From Oscillospiraceae bacterium (GTDB taxonomy: Bacteria > Bacillota > Clostridia > Oscillospirales > CAG-272), in assembly GCA_015065175.1 (NCBI GenBank), contig SVQV01000009.1, forward strand, positions 1-36,607: a stretch of 36,607 nt of DNA, read 5' to 3'. A model generated the notes under the pieces. It was not told the origin of the DNA. It saw nothing but the letters and a program-made list of their open reading frames with translations, and did not search any database. Below are positions 14,454 through 23,406 of the stretch, one piece after another (the first letter of the stretch is position 1; every line of letters starts with the position of its first letter). A program made the position numbers and the translations under genes.

Positions 14454-17400
14454 ATGACTAAAAGTATCAAGCTGAGAGTATTAATATATGCTCTCCTTGT
14501 TGCGCTTTTGTTTACAAACTTCAGCGCAATTATCGTTATGCCGACATCGGCAGCAGAATTGGATCCTGCGGCAAACAGCGGATCTATTGTAATCGAGGAG
14601 GGCAGGGCGCAAGCAGGCAAATCGGTAAGCCTTAATATTTTAATTGAGGACAATCCGGGCCTTGCCGCGCTCTCTATCACTCTTAATTATGACAAAACGG
14701 CACTTACACTTACAAATATTAAAAACGGAGAGATTTTCCCCACGTTAGATACAGGACGAAATCTTTTCTGGAGCGCAGACGAAAACTGTGTGGAAAACGG
14801 AGTTTTAGCTACGCTTACATTTGAAGTAAATGCTAATGCGGAAAAAAAGGACTACACGATAAGTGCTGTCCTGAATGAGTCGCTTGATGAAAACTATGGC
14901 GATGTTGAGATTGCGGTAGTCAGCGGAAAAATAACTGTTTATGATATTCTTTACGGAGACGTAAACGGAGACGGAGAAGTGGGTGCCGCTGATGTACTTA
15001 TGCTCAGAAAGTATATGGCTAACTATGACTATGAAACAGGAACTTCCACAATTTCCGTGCAGGCAGGCGCAGACGCTAACGGAGACGGAGATGTGGGCGC
15101 TGCCGATGTACTTATGCTCAGAAAGTATATGGCTAACTATGACTATGATAATGGTAGTTCAACTATAGTATTAGGCCCTAAAGTCGAGGAACATAAACAC
15201 ACCGAGGTCATCGATCCTGCGGTTGCTCCTACATATGAAAGCACAGGCTTGACAGAAGGCGCACATTGTTCATCCTGCGGAGCGATCCTTAAGAAACAGG
15301 AAGTTGTTGAAAAGCTTAAAGGTCAAGAAGTGTATGTTGAATATGATATTTATGGAAGCGACGCATATTTGGAGAGTGTTGTAGCGAAGAAGCTTGCAGC
15401 GGGTGAAGCTATCCATGACAATCCGGAAAAGATCAATACAACGGAAAGCGGATACACTTTTCTCAATATTCCCTCTAATGCAATTCCCGGATATACCTTC
15501 CTTGGTTGGTATGACGGATACGGAGACAACGCTGTACAAATTAAAACAATAGAAAAGGGTCAAGAAGGAAATATTCAGCTTTACGCTCATTGGAAAAAGG
15601 TTGTATATACAGTAACATTTGACTCTCCCGATGTTGATGTTACATATACATGGTATGATGAGGAGAAAGGTGAAGATACACCTCTCCGTAACAAAGCAAG
15701 ATTTACGGTAGACACAGGAGTAAAATTTACAAATCCTGAAATCAGAGGCTACACCTTTGTTGGATGGTCAATCGATGGTAAAATTGTATCAGGAATTCCT
15801 GTAGGTTTTGCGGGTGATGTAACTGTTCACGCCAATTGGACAAGCGACAGAAACAAAGGAGAGTCTATTAAAGCTTTAGCCAGTCCTAATATAATTGAGG
15901 ATATGGATAACGGAAGATATTATTTTGTTTACGAAATTGGAACTATACAGAAAGTTCCGTTAGCTGTTTTAAAGTATCATGGAAATCCTGACACATTAAC
16001 AATAACAAAAGGACAGTCATATACGACAACCATTGATGAAACTTTAGTAAATAAGTTAGCAAAAACAGTTTCAAATGCGACAACTACGACATCTTCTTGG
16101 ACACTTTCTGAAGAATGGAATCAAACTGCTTCTGCCACAAACGAGACGGACGAGCAAATTGGCAAAACAGAGGGGCGAGTTGACAGTGAAGGCAATGTAA
16201 CGGGTGAAAAATATTATGTAAGTAATGTTTCCGGTGGATCAACTGCTGTATCGACAAACTCGGGAGGATCATCTTCCTCTTCCTCCAAAGTAACCACAGG
16301 AGTTTCTACAGGCTTAACTGATTCATATCATGATGAAAGCGAAATCAATAAGAGTGTAGATGTAAACGTAAAAGCAGGTATGGGTGTTGGTTACGGTCCG
16401 TTTAAAGCGGAGGTCTCTGCGGAAATGGGGGCAAATGTGAGCACCCATGACAAGAGTACACATGACTTGGTTGAGACTCGTAATACTAATGTTGGTACAT
16501 ATAGAGAAAATAACAGCAGCAGTTATTGGGATACCAATAAGAGCTCTTCAAGCAGTTGGAACACAACAAACAGCTACGAGACAAGTGCCGAAGCAAGCCA
16601 AAGCACAGAGCTTTCAAAGGTTATTTCTGAGATTATATCTAACAGATATGGCTATACAAGTACAGATTCACATACAGAAAATAACAGTTCTACTATTACA
16701 AAGGGCGGAGAAGAGACTTTGACCGATGAATATGAAGTCACGGTTGAGTATTCTTTGGAAACCAAAACAGTAAGTTATGAAGAAGAGACAAGAACATATA
16801 CTAGTCCCGGGTATTGTCGTACGATTCTTGCAGGAACAGCACATGTGTTTGCTGTTGTTGGATACGATATTTCTACGTCTTCATATTTTACCACTACATA
16901 CACCGTTCTTGATAATGATACGTATGTAGATTTGGATTTTTCGGCAAAAGATCCGACATTTAATGATTGTGAGAATGCTATCATTCCTTTTGAAGTTCCG
17001 TATTATGTTCATGAATATATTTCCGGTATAATTGCAAGGTCTGAAGGATTGGTTGTTGATCCTACCACGGGATATATTACGGAGTATGAAGATCCTTACA
17101 AAAATATAGCTGTAGGCATCGGTCATGAACAGAATATTGTAATTCCCGAATATATTTCCGTTGATAACGGTGACGGTACTTATTCTGCGGTCAGAGTTCG
17201 CGGCATTGCATCGACTGCTTTTAAGGGCAGCAAGATTACAGGAATTTACTTGCCTAAATATATTTCTGAAATTCCGGACGGCGCATTTGAAGGATGTGCA
17301 AACCTGAATACTGTTATAGGTTATGGAATTACTGATATTGGAAATAATGCATTTAAGGGGTGCAAAAATCTTACAACATTTGTAATTGATGAGTATATTA

Positions 17401-19322
17401 AATCATTGGGAGAAAATGCTTTTGAGGATTGCATGGAAGTTCTTGCGACTCCGGCAAATGCAAGTGTAGCAGAGGCTGTTTTGAACTCCGGCGCAAAGAA
17501 GATCACACTTGATCTTACAAAGCTTTCGGAATCTTTCGACAACAAAGAGGTTGTAATTGCTGACTCTACTGAATATTTTGCATTGTTCGGCGGCGGAAAA
17601 ACCTTCACCAACCTTCAGATTGAATCTGATGCTGCTGAAACATTTATCAGCAACATCACATTTGCCGGAAATGTTGATACTCCTATAAAGCTGAGTTCAG
17701 ACACAATTACTCTCGGTCGTGTAACTGTAGAAAATGCTCCGGGATTTGCTCTTATTATCGACTCTGAATGCGCAGAAGTAAAGCTTTTGGGTGATATCAA
17801 TTTGAGCTCTAAGAGCGCAAATGCAGTTATAAGTAAAGATGTAATATTCAGTAAAGCTAATTCCGGTGTTGCGGGTTACATGAAGGTTACAGGCAAATAT
17901 CTGATTTGCGGTACGGTTACTAATGAAGGAATGTTACAGGCATCGGGCGGTATCCATTCTATCGATGAAGATACCTTTAACAGCATGTTGTCATCAAGCA
18001 TCGTTGCTTTTGACGCAAACGGTGGAAGTGTAGCCGAAGAAAGCAAAACGGTATATTACGATCAGTATTATGGATCTTTGCCTACACCTACCCGTGAAAA
18101 TTATACCTTTACAGGCTGGTATACAGAAGCCGAAGGCGGAGTGCAGATTACCGCTGATTCGATTGTAACCGCACTTGTTAATCAGACCTTGTATGCGCAC
18201 TGGTCTCCCAACCCATTTACCATTTACTTTGATGCAAACGGTGGTAATGTTTCACCTTCTTCCAAAACGCTAACTTTTGGTAATGCTCTTGGTTCATTGC
18301 CCACGCCTACAAGAGAAAACTATACTTTTGCCGGATGGTATGATGTAAACGGCAATCGTGTATATGATTCTACCGTTCCTGGCTCAGCTACAAACTTTAC
18401 CGTATATGCACACTGGACTCCAAATACATTTACGTTGTATTATGATGCAAAAGGAGGTTATGTCTCCACGTCCAGTAAAACATTGACCTTTGGGAACAGT
18501 TTAGGGTCGCTTCCTACACCTACGAGAGATTACTACAAATTCCTTGGCTGGTATGATGCAAACGGAAATCGCGTATATGACTCTACGGTTCCGGGTTCTG
18601 CAACCAATCTTACGATTTATGCATATTGGGAAATAAATCCTGCATATTGGGTTAAAGCAGCTGATATGCCAGAAAATGCTCAAGTTGTTTCAAGAAAATG
18701 GACTTATTCATTTACAGAAACAACTGAATCGACAAGTGCGACTTTGGATGGTTGGGTTCAAACAGGAAATTATTGGAAAGAAATTGGTTCGGGTTCTGTT
18801 AACTATGCTTCTTTCCCCTCTGGATTTGATACTTCAAATACATATTACAAATCGTTTGCTAAAGAGGCTTTTACCGCATATGATGATGGAAGTACAAAAC
18901 GCGTTGTAACTAATACTAAAGACGGTTGGATATATTGGCATTGGATGTATAATGTGCATTATGCGAATGTGACAGAAAGAGCGATTTCTAGCAAAAAAGG
19001 AACTTATAATAATCTTGCGTATGTATATTTTTATGCTATAAAGTCCAATGTAAATTGTCCTGAATTGGATAAGTATTATTGTAACAGCCAAAATATTATG
19101 GGATATAATTGCCATAGTATTTTGCCAAAAAGTACTAGTCCTACAGATGGCATGGGATGTCCAAGATTTTTCAGATTTCAATGCTATTTGAGCAGTTATG
19201 TGGATTACCAAAAAATATATCAATATACAAAGGTTACTGACAATATAGAATCTTCCACTGCAATATCTAACGGGGGACAGTATTCTAATGTAACAGAATG
19301 GGTATACTGTCGTTCTAAATAA
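14454..19322 (+). CDS. Giant secreted cohesin-dockerin-LRR-InlB-repeat protein, 1622 aa, probably phase-variable
   Basis: A signal peptide (1-34, ending PTSAA) shows export. Residues ~42-162 look like a cohesin domain. ~165-240 is a type I dockerin with two calcium loops (GDVNGDGEVG and DANGDGDVG, each followed by AADVLMLRKYM). Two InlB/Flg_new-like repeats (GY-F-GW...YAHW) occur at ~345-462. ~535-800 is a Ser/Thr/Asn-rich region I cannot assign; its alternating polar pattern resembles aerolysin-type toxins or fibrous adhesins, without a diagnostic motif. BspA-like leucine-rich repeats (AFKGC-NL) lie at ~920-995, and three more InlB-type repeats at ~1185-1392. A Trp/Tyr/Cys-containing C-terminal module closes it. 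There is no LPXTG, SLH or membrane anchor, so surface retention may go through dockerin-cohesin binding. AGGAG lies 8 nt before the ATG. Expression should depend on the adjacent promoter switch. Confidence 0.85.
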   Translation: MTKSIKLRVLIYALLVALLFTNFSAIIVMPTSAAELDPAANSGSIVIEEGRAQAGKSVSLNILIEDNPGLAALSITLNYDKTALTLTNIKNGEIFPTLDTGRNLFWSADENCVENGVLATLTFEVNANAEKKDYTISAVLNESLDENYGDVEIAVVSGKITVYDILYGDVNGDGEVGAADVLMLRKYMANYDYETGTSTISVQAGADANGDGDVGAADVLMLRKYMANYDYDNGSSTIVLGPKVEEHKHTEVIDPAVAPTYESTGLTEGAHCSSCGAILKKQEVVEKLKGQEVYVEYDIYGSDAYLESVVAKKLAAGEAIHDNPEKINTTESGYTFLNIPSNAIPGYTFLGWYDGYGDNAVQIKTIEKGQEGNIQLYAHWKKVVYTVTFDSPDVDVTYTWYDEEKGEDTPLRNKARFTVDTGVKFTNPEIRGYTFVGWSIDGKIVSGIPVGFAGDVTVHANWTSDRNKGESIKALASPNIIEDMDNGRYYFVYEIGTIQKVPLAVLKYHGNPDTLTITKGQSYTTTIDETLVNKLAKTVSNATTTTSSWTLSEEWNQTASATNETDEQIGKTEGRVDSEGNVTGEKYYVSNVSGGSTAVSTNSGGSSSSSSKVTTGVSTGLTDSYHDESEINKSVDVNVKAGMGVGYGPFKAEVSAEMGANVSTHDKSTHDLVETRNTNVGTYRENNSSSYWDTNKSSSSSWNTTNSYETSAEASQSTELSKVISEIISNRYGYTSTDSHTENNSSTITKGGEETLTDEYEVTVEYSLETKTVSYEEETRTYTSPGYCRTILAGTAHVFAVVGYDISTSSYFTTTYTVLDNDTYVDLDFSAKDPTFNDCENAIIPFEVPYYVHEYISGIIARSEGLVVDPTTGYITEYEDPYKNIAVGIGHEQNIVIPEYISVDNGDGTYSAVRVRGIASTAFKGSKITGIYLPKYISEIPDGAFEGCANLNTVIGYGITDIGNNAFKGCKNLTTFVIDEYIKSLGENAFEDCMEVLATPANASVAEAVLNSGAKKITLDLTKLSESFDNKEVVIADSTEYFALFGGGKTFTNLQIESDAAETFISNITFAGNVDTPIKLSSDTITLGRVTVENAPGFALIIDSECAEVKLLGDINLSSKSANAVISKDVIFSKANSGVAGYMKVTGKYLICGTVTNEGMLQASGGIHSIDEDTFNSMLSSSIVAFDANGGSVAEESKTVYYDQYYGSLPTPTRENYTFTGWYTEAEGGVQITADSIVTALVNQTLYAHWSPNPFTIYFDANGGNVSPSSKTLTFGNALGSLPTPTRENYTFAGWYDVNGNRVYDSTVPGSATNFTVYAHWTPNTFTLYYDAKGGYVSTSSKTLTFGNSLGSLPTPTRDYYKFLGWYDANGNRVYDSTVPGSATNLTIYAYWEINPAYWVKAADMPENAQVVSRKWTYSFTETTESTSATLDGWVQTGNYWKEIGSGSVNYASFPSGFDTSNTYYKSFAKEAFTAYDDGSTKRVVTNTKDGWIYWHWMYNVHYANVTERAISSKKGTYNNLAYVYFYAIKSNVNCPELDKYYCNSQNIMGYNCHSILPKSTSPTDGMGCPRFFRFQCYLSSYVDYQKIYQYTKVTDNIESSTAISNGGQYSNVTEWVYCRSK
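14991..15148 (+). repeat. 44-bp direct repeat inside the dockerin coding region
   Basis: Bases 14991-15034 and 15105-15148 are identical, offset by 114 bp (38 codons), and encode the two dockerin half-repeats. Identity at silent positions points to recent duplication or gene conversion. Confidence 0.8.
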
Positions 19323-19327
19323 TTTTT

Positions 19328-19362
19328 GGGGGCTGCAAGCTTTGGCTTGCGGCTCCTTTTTT
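19328..19362 (+). terminator. Intrinsic terminator of the surface-protein gene
   Basis: A GC-rich stem (19328-19340 with 19344-19356, minor wobbles and bulge) around TTT, followed by T6, 6 bp after the stop codon. Confidence 0.85.
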
Positions 19363-19378
19363 GAAGCGTAAATATTGA

Positions 19379-19423
19379 AAAGGCAGAGCTAATTGCTTTA
19401 AAAGCTTTCGGCTCTGCCTTTTT
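19379..19423. terminator. Second, bidirectional terminator before the convergent kinase gene
   Basis: GGCAGAGC (19382-19389) pairs with GCTCTGCC (19411-19418), with TTTTT on the plus strand and TTTT on the minus strand. It backs up the first terminator and ends the kinase transcript. Confidence 0.8.
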
Positions 19424-19516
19424 CAGTGGATTTTAGGTTTTTAATTTGGTTTGAAAAAATGCCTTTAGGTCAGCTCGGTGAACTTTATTTATTTTTCGAA
19501 TTTTGGGGAAGATTTG

Positions 19517-20440
19517 CTATTCAGATTCAAGCTGATGCATTAGGGCGGTGATTGTGGCTTTTTGGGGTGGGGTTGTGCCTTCGGTGAGGCAGGCGGCGGA
19601 GCCGCAGGAGACAGCGAATTTCAGGGTGTCGGGGGCTGGGCGGTGCGCTTGGGTTGCGGCTATGAAGCCTGCTATCATGCTATCGCCTGCGCCTACGGTG
19701 GAGAGCGCTTTTATTTTGGGGGCGGTTGAGGTAAATGAGCCTTCCTTGCAGGCGAGGACTGCGCCCTTGTCTCCGAGGCTTATTATTACGTTCTCCGCAC
19801 AGCTTTTTTGAAGCTCGGCGGCTGCTATTGCGGCGCTTTCGAGGTCGGTGACTTTGACACGGGAATACATTTGGATTTCTTCCTCGTTCGGCTTTATGAG
19901 CCACGGGTAAAGCTCTTTGATGTCATCGAGCTTGAAGGAGCGGGAGTCTATAACTATTTTTGCGCCCTTCGTTTTCAGCCCTTTGAGCATATTTTTTGCG
20001 TCCTCGACGTTTACTCCGTCGGGCAGACTTCCCGTAAACGTGACTACAGTGTCCGAGTCAACCTTGCCGCTAAGAGAAGCTTCGACACGGTGAAGCAATG
20101 ACGCATCTGCGGAAAAGCCTCGGAAGCTTATTCTCGTTTCGGGGGAATTTTCTGTGTGGAGCGTTATGTTTTCACGTGTACGTCCCTCAAGCTCTATGAA
20201 GATGCCGTCTGTTCCGTCTTTTGCGAGTGCCTGTCGGAATGCGTCTCCGTTTTCCTTTCCAAGCACTACGAGCGCCTTGTTTTCAACTCCGAGGGAGATG
20301 AGCGCGCGGGATATATTCACGCCCTTGCCACCCGCCTCAAGTGATGAGATATCGGCAAGGTTTTCGTGATATGGCTCAAATTTCTTTACAAAGCAATGCA
20401 GGTCAAAGGCGGGATTTAGTGTAAGAGTTATTATTTTCAT
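19517..20440 (-). CDS. PfkB-family sugar-phosphate kinase (1-phosphofructokinase / tagatose-6-phosphate kinase type), 307 aa
   Basis: Phosphorylates a hexose phosphate with ATP. It begins 'MKIITLTLNPAFDLHC' as FruK/LacC proteins do. It has the sugar-binding 'GGKGVNISRAL' and the C-terminal PfkB signature 'STVGAGDSMIAGF', whose Asp is the catalytic base. Length is normal for the family. Fructose-1-phosphate and tagatose-6-phosphate kinases cannot be told apart here. No fru PTS genes are adjacent, and galT elsewhere in the window is equally compatible with galactose-related use. The ATG lacks a close ribosome binding site. Instead a 15-bp hairpin sits ~10 nt upstream, so translation may depend on the upstream glycosidase gene, 63 bp away on the same strand. 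Confidence 0.85.
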   Translation of the reverse strand: MKIITLTLNPAFDLHCFVKKFEPYHENLADISSLEAGGKGVNISRALISLGVENKALVVLGKENGDAFRQALAKDGTDGIFIELEGRTRENITLHTENSPETRISFRGFSADASLLHRVEASLSGKVDSDTVVTFTGSLPDGVNVEDAKNMLKGLKTKGAKIVIDSRSFKLDDIKELYPWLIKPNEEEIQMYSRVKVTDLESAAIAAAELQKSCAENVIISLGDKGAVLACKEGSFTSTAPKIKALSTVGAGDSMIAGFIAATQAHRPAPDTLKFAVSCGSAACLTEGTTPPQKATITALMHQLESE

Positions 20441-20450
20441 ATTTTTGTTC

Positions 20451-20484
20451 AGAAAGCTTGAAGGAAAATTCCTCCAAGCTTTCT
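20451..20484. promoter_or_regulatory. Strong intercistronic hairpin before the kinase gene
   Basis: 15-nt arms (20451-20465 and 20470-20484) pair with one wobble around a 4-nt loop. In the minus-strand mRNA the arm contains the only GGAGG near the kinase start. No T-run follows in that direction, so it is an mRNA stability or translation element more than a terminator. Confidence 0.55.
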
Positions 20485-20503
20485 TTTAATTGATTTATTT
20501 GTA

Positions 20504-23236
20504 TTATTTTACGAAGATAAGGAATTCGTCGGGGGAGTATTTTCCTACGAGGAGTGAGGAGAATATACGGTCCTGCGGGAGAAGGTTGTCGGGGTGCTTG
20601 CCGTAACGTCTTACCGCAAATCGGAATGGCTCGTTCTCCTTCATAGCAAAGTCACGGCGCTTGAAGGTCAGCTCATAGTACTGAGTGCCGTCCTTGCTCT
20701 CGTGCTTTACAGAGTAGCTATTTCTTCTCTTTTCAACCTTGTCTCCGAAGAAGGAGTGGCTTAATCTTTCGTTGAGATAGAGGTTTCCGTCTGTAAGCGT
20801 GAACTGTGTGTGGAACTTAAAGAGCGGAAGCTCGGGGGAGATGATAAGCGAGTCGCCCTCGCTGTCCTTCATTGTGAAGGCGAGCGTTATCTTTCCGTTT
20901 TCTTCTCTTGCCCTGAGGCTTGTAAGCTCGGACTTTTCGTTGCTGTCGGGGCCCTTTACAAAATACATTTCCTCACATTCCTCTATAGGAGCGTCTGTAA
21001 GGGTGTAGCGTACCTGTTCTTCGTCCTCGCCGAGATAGAAGGTAAGCGGAGCTTTTCCTTCCTCGATTCTCTTTTCAACAAGCGGGAACTCGGTTTTTAA
21101 CAGCTCTTCAAGCTGTGCGATTCTCCATTTTATCTTTTCGGGGAAGAACTTATAGCCGTTAGCCTCGGAGTGATATCCGAGTCTCTTGTCCTGCTCGCAG
21201 AGAGGGATGAGCTTTTTACTGTTTTCTATTTCCTCGTAAACGAGCGCCTTCATTTCCGCAAGTATCGCCTTTACATCACCGTTCATAGTGCCGAGGTCAC
21301 GGCGGAGCTTATAGAAATGAATGAGGTTATAGCCGCTTTCAAAGAGAAGGGCAATAGCGTTGGCTACACTGTATTTTTCGAATACGTCCTCGCCTGCGCT
21401 GAGCTTGGCATCAGCAAGTATCTTTGAGCCTGCCTTGAAGTCTCGAACCATACGCGAAACGAGAATTTCGGCTTCCTCTACCGTGTGTCCGTCACGCAGA
21501 CAGTCGCAGATTCGGTCGCCGCCCGGCATGCTCTTGCAGAGCCAGCTCTCGGGCATGGGAAGGTCTATCGGGAGCAGACGGAGAGGAGACGCGGGGGCGT
21601 CCTGCATAGGTCCGTACCACTCGAATGAAACGCTGCAGGGGAAGTTCTTGTATCCGCGCTCGAAAAGCTCGTATGCGCGGCACATTTTGTCAAGCTCCTC
21701 GTTTCTGTAATAAATGCCGAGCAGGTGGTGTAAGAAGTCCTTTTTATCATCTATGAAGGGAAGGAATGACAGCTCGCAAGCCGCCTTGTTCATAAGACAG
21801 GGATAGTTTCCGAAGTACCAGCACATGAGCGCGCCGTGAATTCCGTTTTCAAGCATATACTTATACTTATCGTAAAGTATACCAGGGGCGGGCACGTAGG
21901 GAACTGTCGAAATTTCGTGAGAGGAGCAAGCCTGAATTTTAGCGTAGGTGGTTATGCCTCTCTTTTTGTTTTCCTCTACTGCTGTCTCCATGACCTTTCC
22001 GGGTCCGACATAGGAGAGCCAGTAGTCAATAGCGAGACGCTCCTTTGAAAGCTGACGGGGGAAGCCGTAGTCCTCAAAGTTCTCCATATGTATAACGTTC
22101 TTGTCGCGTGCGCGGCAGGCGTCTCTTATATCCTCAAATTTCCAGGTTCTCTGGCTGTAGGTCCAGCTTATAAATTCGGCATTGGGGGCAACTCTCTTCA
22201 TAGCGTCAGCCATTATCTTTTCTGTCGCGGCAAGGGTCTTTCCGAGAGAGCCGTATTTTGCTTTACATCTCTTACAGCTGAAGTAAGCGACAGAGCCGCA
22301 GCCCGATTCCGCTTCACCTGTTGTGATGTTTATAAGTCCCTTAAGGTTGGGGACAAGTGTAAAGAGCTTTTCTATAGCCTCGTTAAGATATTTTTCACAT
22401 GCGGGCAGAGAGGGGCAGAAGTGAGGTATCCAGGCGTTATCGTCGCCGTGAAGCTCCTTGTGGCTCTTGAATATCTCGTTCGCATATCCGCTTGCGGGCT
22501 CAACAACGAACAGATAGATAAATATACCGTACTTGCGGCACTTTTCTACTATCTGCTGTAATTTCGCTATTCTGCGCTTGCCGTCCTTTGCATATTCGGG
22601 AATTACAGAGCTTTCAAGGATATCACGGAAGTGAGCGCCTATCCAGAGTCCGTTTATTCCGTCATGCATAAGGCGGTTGAGGTATTCCTCGGGATAATAA
22701 TCAAGGTCATCGCAAAGCTCGTTTACGTAATCTCCGTCGGGGGAGTGGCTGGGGGAGGAGAAGAAGCATCTTGAAATACGTGTTTTAACAAAGGGTCTTC
22801 TTTCAATATTTCCCTTCGTGAGAATAGCGCCGTCATGACGTCTCATCTCGTCCTCAAGGAAGATAAGCGCGCGGCGTATACCTTCTGTGTCGTTTGCGGT
22901 AACCGTTATCTTTTTGTCTTCAATGAGAATGTGGTATTCCTCGAAAACCGAGGTCTTGCCCTTCTTTATTTCAAGGACTGTGTCGCCCTCGCCCTTTTCG
23001 ATATCCGCCATAGAAAGAAATCTGTCGAAGTCGGCAAAGGAGCTGTCGAGAAGTCCTTCCTTGTCCTCAAAGGTGGATTTTATAAAGAGCTTTTTGATTT
23101 CTGTTTCGCCCTTTTTGGCTTTTTTCTTCGTACCCGAAAAATACTTTTCGTTGTGTACGGGCTTTTTCAGGTCCTCGATAAAATCACGGGGAGGCTGTTT
23201 TGTATAAAAGGGGTCTGCAAGTTCTCTGAATCTCAT
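20504..23236 (-). CDS. Large cytoplasmic glycosidase-like protein, GH20-like barrel with CBM9-like C-terminus, 910 aa
   Basis: No signal peptide, so it acts on internalised sugars. Residues ~80-145 form the small alpha/beta domain that precedes barrels in GH20/GH67/GH84-type enzymes ('YHILIEDKKITVTANDTEG'). A TIM barrel of ~150-500 follows ('RPFVKTRISRCFF', 'LMHDGINGLWIGAHFRD'). Candidate catalytic acids are in 'NITTGEAESGCG'. The barrel carries a CKRC pair. The last ~200 residues ('FRFAVRRYGKHP--LLPQDRIFSSLL') resemble a family 9-like carbohydrate-binding domain. Activity is unassigned. I start at ATG 23236, with GAGG 8 nt upstream, not at the upstream in-frame GTG 23269, which has none. A TTGACT-17-TAAAAA promoter lies at 23302-23274, divergent from the symporter. 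Confidence 0.72.
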   Translation of the reverse strand: MRFRELADPFYTKQPPRDFIEDLKKPVHNEKYFSGTKKKAKKGETEIKKLFIKSTFEDKEGLLDSSFADFDRFLSMADIEKGEGDTVLEIKKGKTSVFEEYHILIEDKKITVTANDTEGIRRALIFLEDEMRRHDGAILTKGNIERRPFVKTRISRCFFSSPSHSPDGDYVNELCDDLDYYPEEYLNRLMHDGINGLWIGAHFRDILESSVIPEYAKDGKRRIAKLQQIVEKCRKYGIFIYLFVVEPASGYANEIFKSHKELHGDDNAWIPHFCPSLPACEKYLNEAIEKLFTLVPNLKGLINITTGEAESGCGSVAYFSCKRCKAKYGSLGKTLAATEKIMADAMKRVAPNAEFISWTYSQRTWKFEDIRDACRARDKNVIHMENFEDYGFPRQLSKERLAIDYWLSYVGPGKVMETAVEENKKRGITTYAKIQACSSHEISTVPYVPAPGILYDKYKYMLENGIHGALMCWYFGNYPCLMNKAACELSFLPFIDDKKDFLHHLLGIYYRNEELDKMCRAYELFERGYKNFPCSVSFEWYGPMQDAPASPLRLLPIDLPMPESWLCKSMPGGDRICDCLRDGHTVEEAEILVSRMVRDFKAGSKILADAKLSAGEDVFEKYSVANAIALLFESGYNLIHFYKLRRDLGTMNGDVKAILAEMKALVYEEIENSKKLIPLCEQDKRLGYHSEANGYKFFPEKIKWRIAQLEELLKTEFPLVEKRIEEGKAPLTFYLGEDEEQVRYTLTDAPIEECEEMYFVKGPDSNEKSELTSLRAREENGKITLAFTMKDSEGDSLIISPELPLFKFHTQFTLTDGNLYLNERLSHSFFGDKVEKRRNSYSVKHESKDGTQYYELTFKRRDFAMKENEPFRFAVRRYGKHPDNLLPQDRIFSSLLVGKYSPDEFLIFVK

Positions 23237-23406
23237 AAATTTTACCTCACGGTCTATTTTTTTATACACTTATTTTTTACCATATTTTCGTCCGAAAGTC
23301 AATAGAAATATTAAATATAAATGTATTAAAGCGATATTTGGGGAGAAAATATTTTTCTATAGAGAGTATTTCAAAATATGAGGCATACTGTACGGGAGAA
23401 ATTTTG

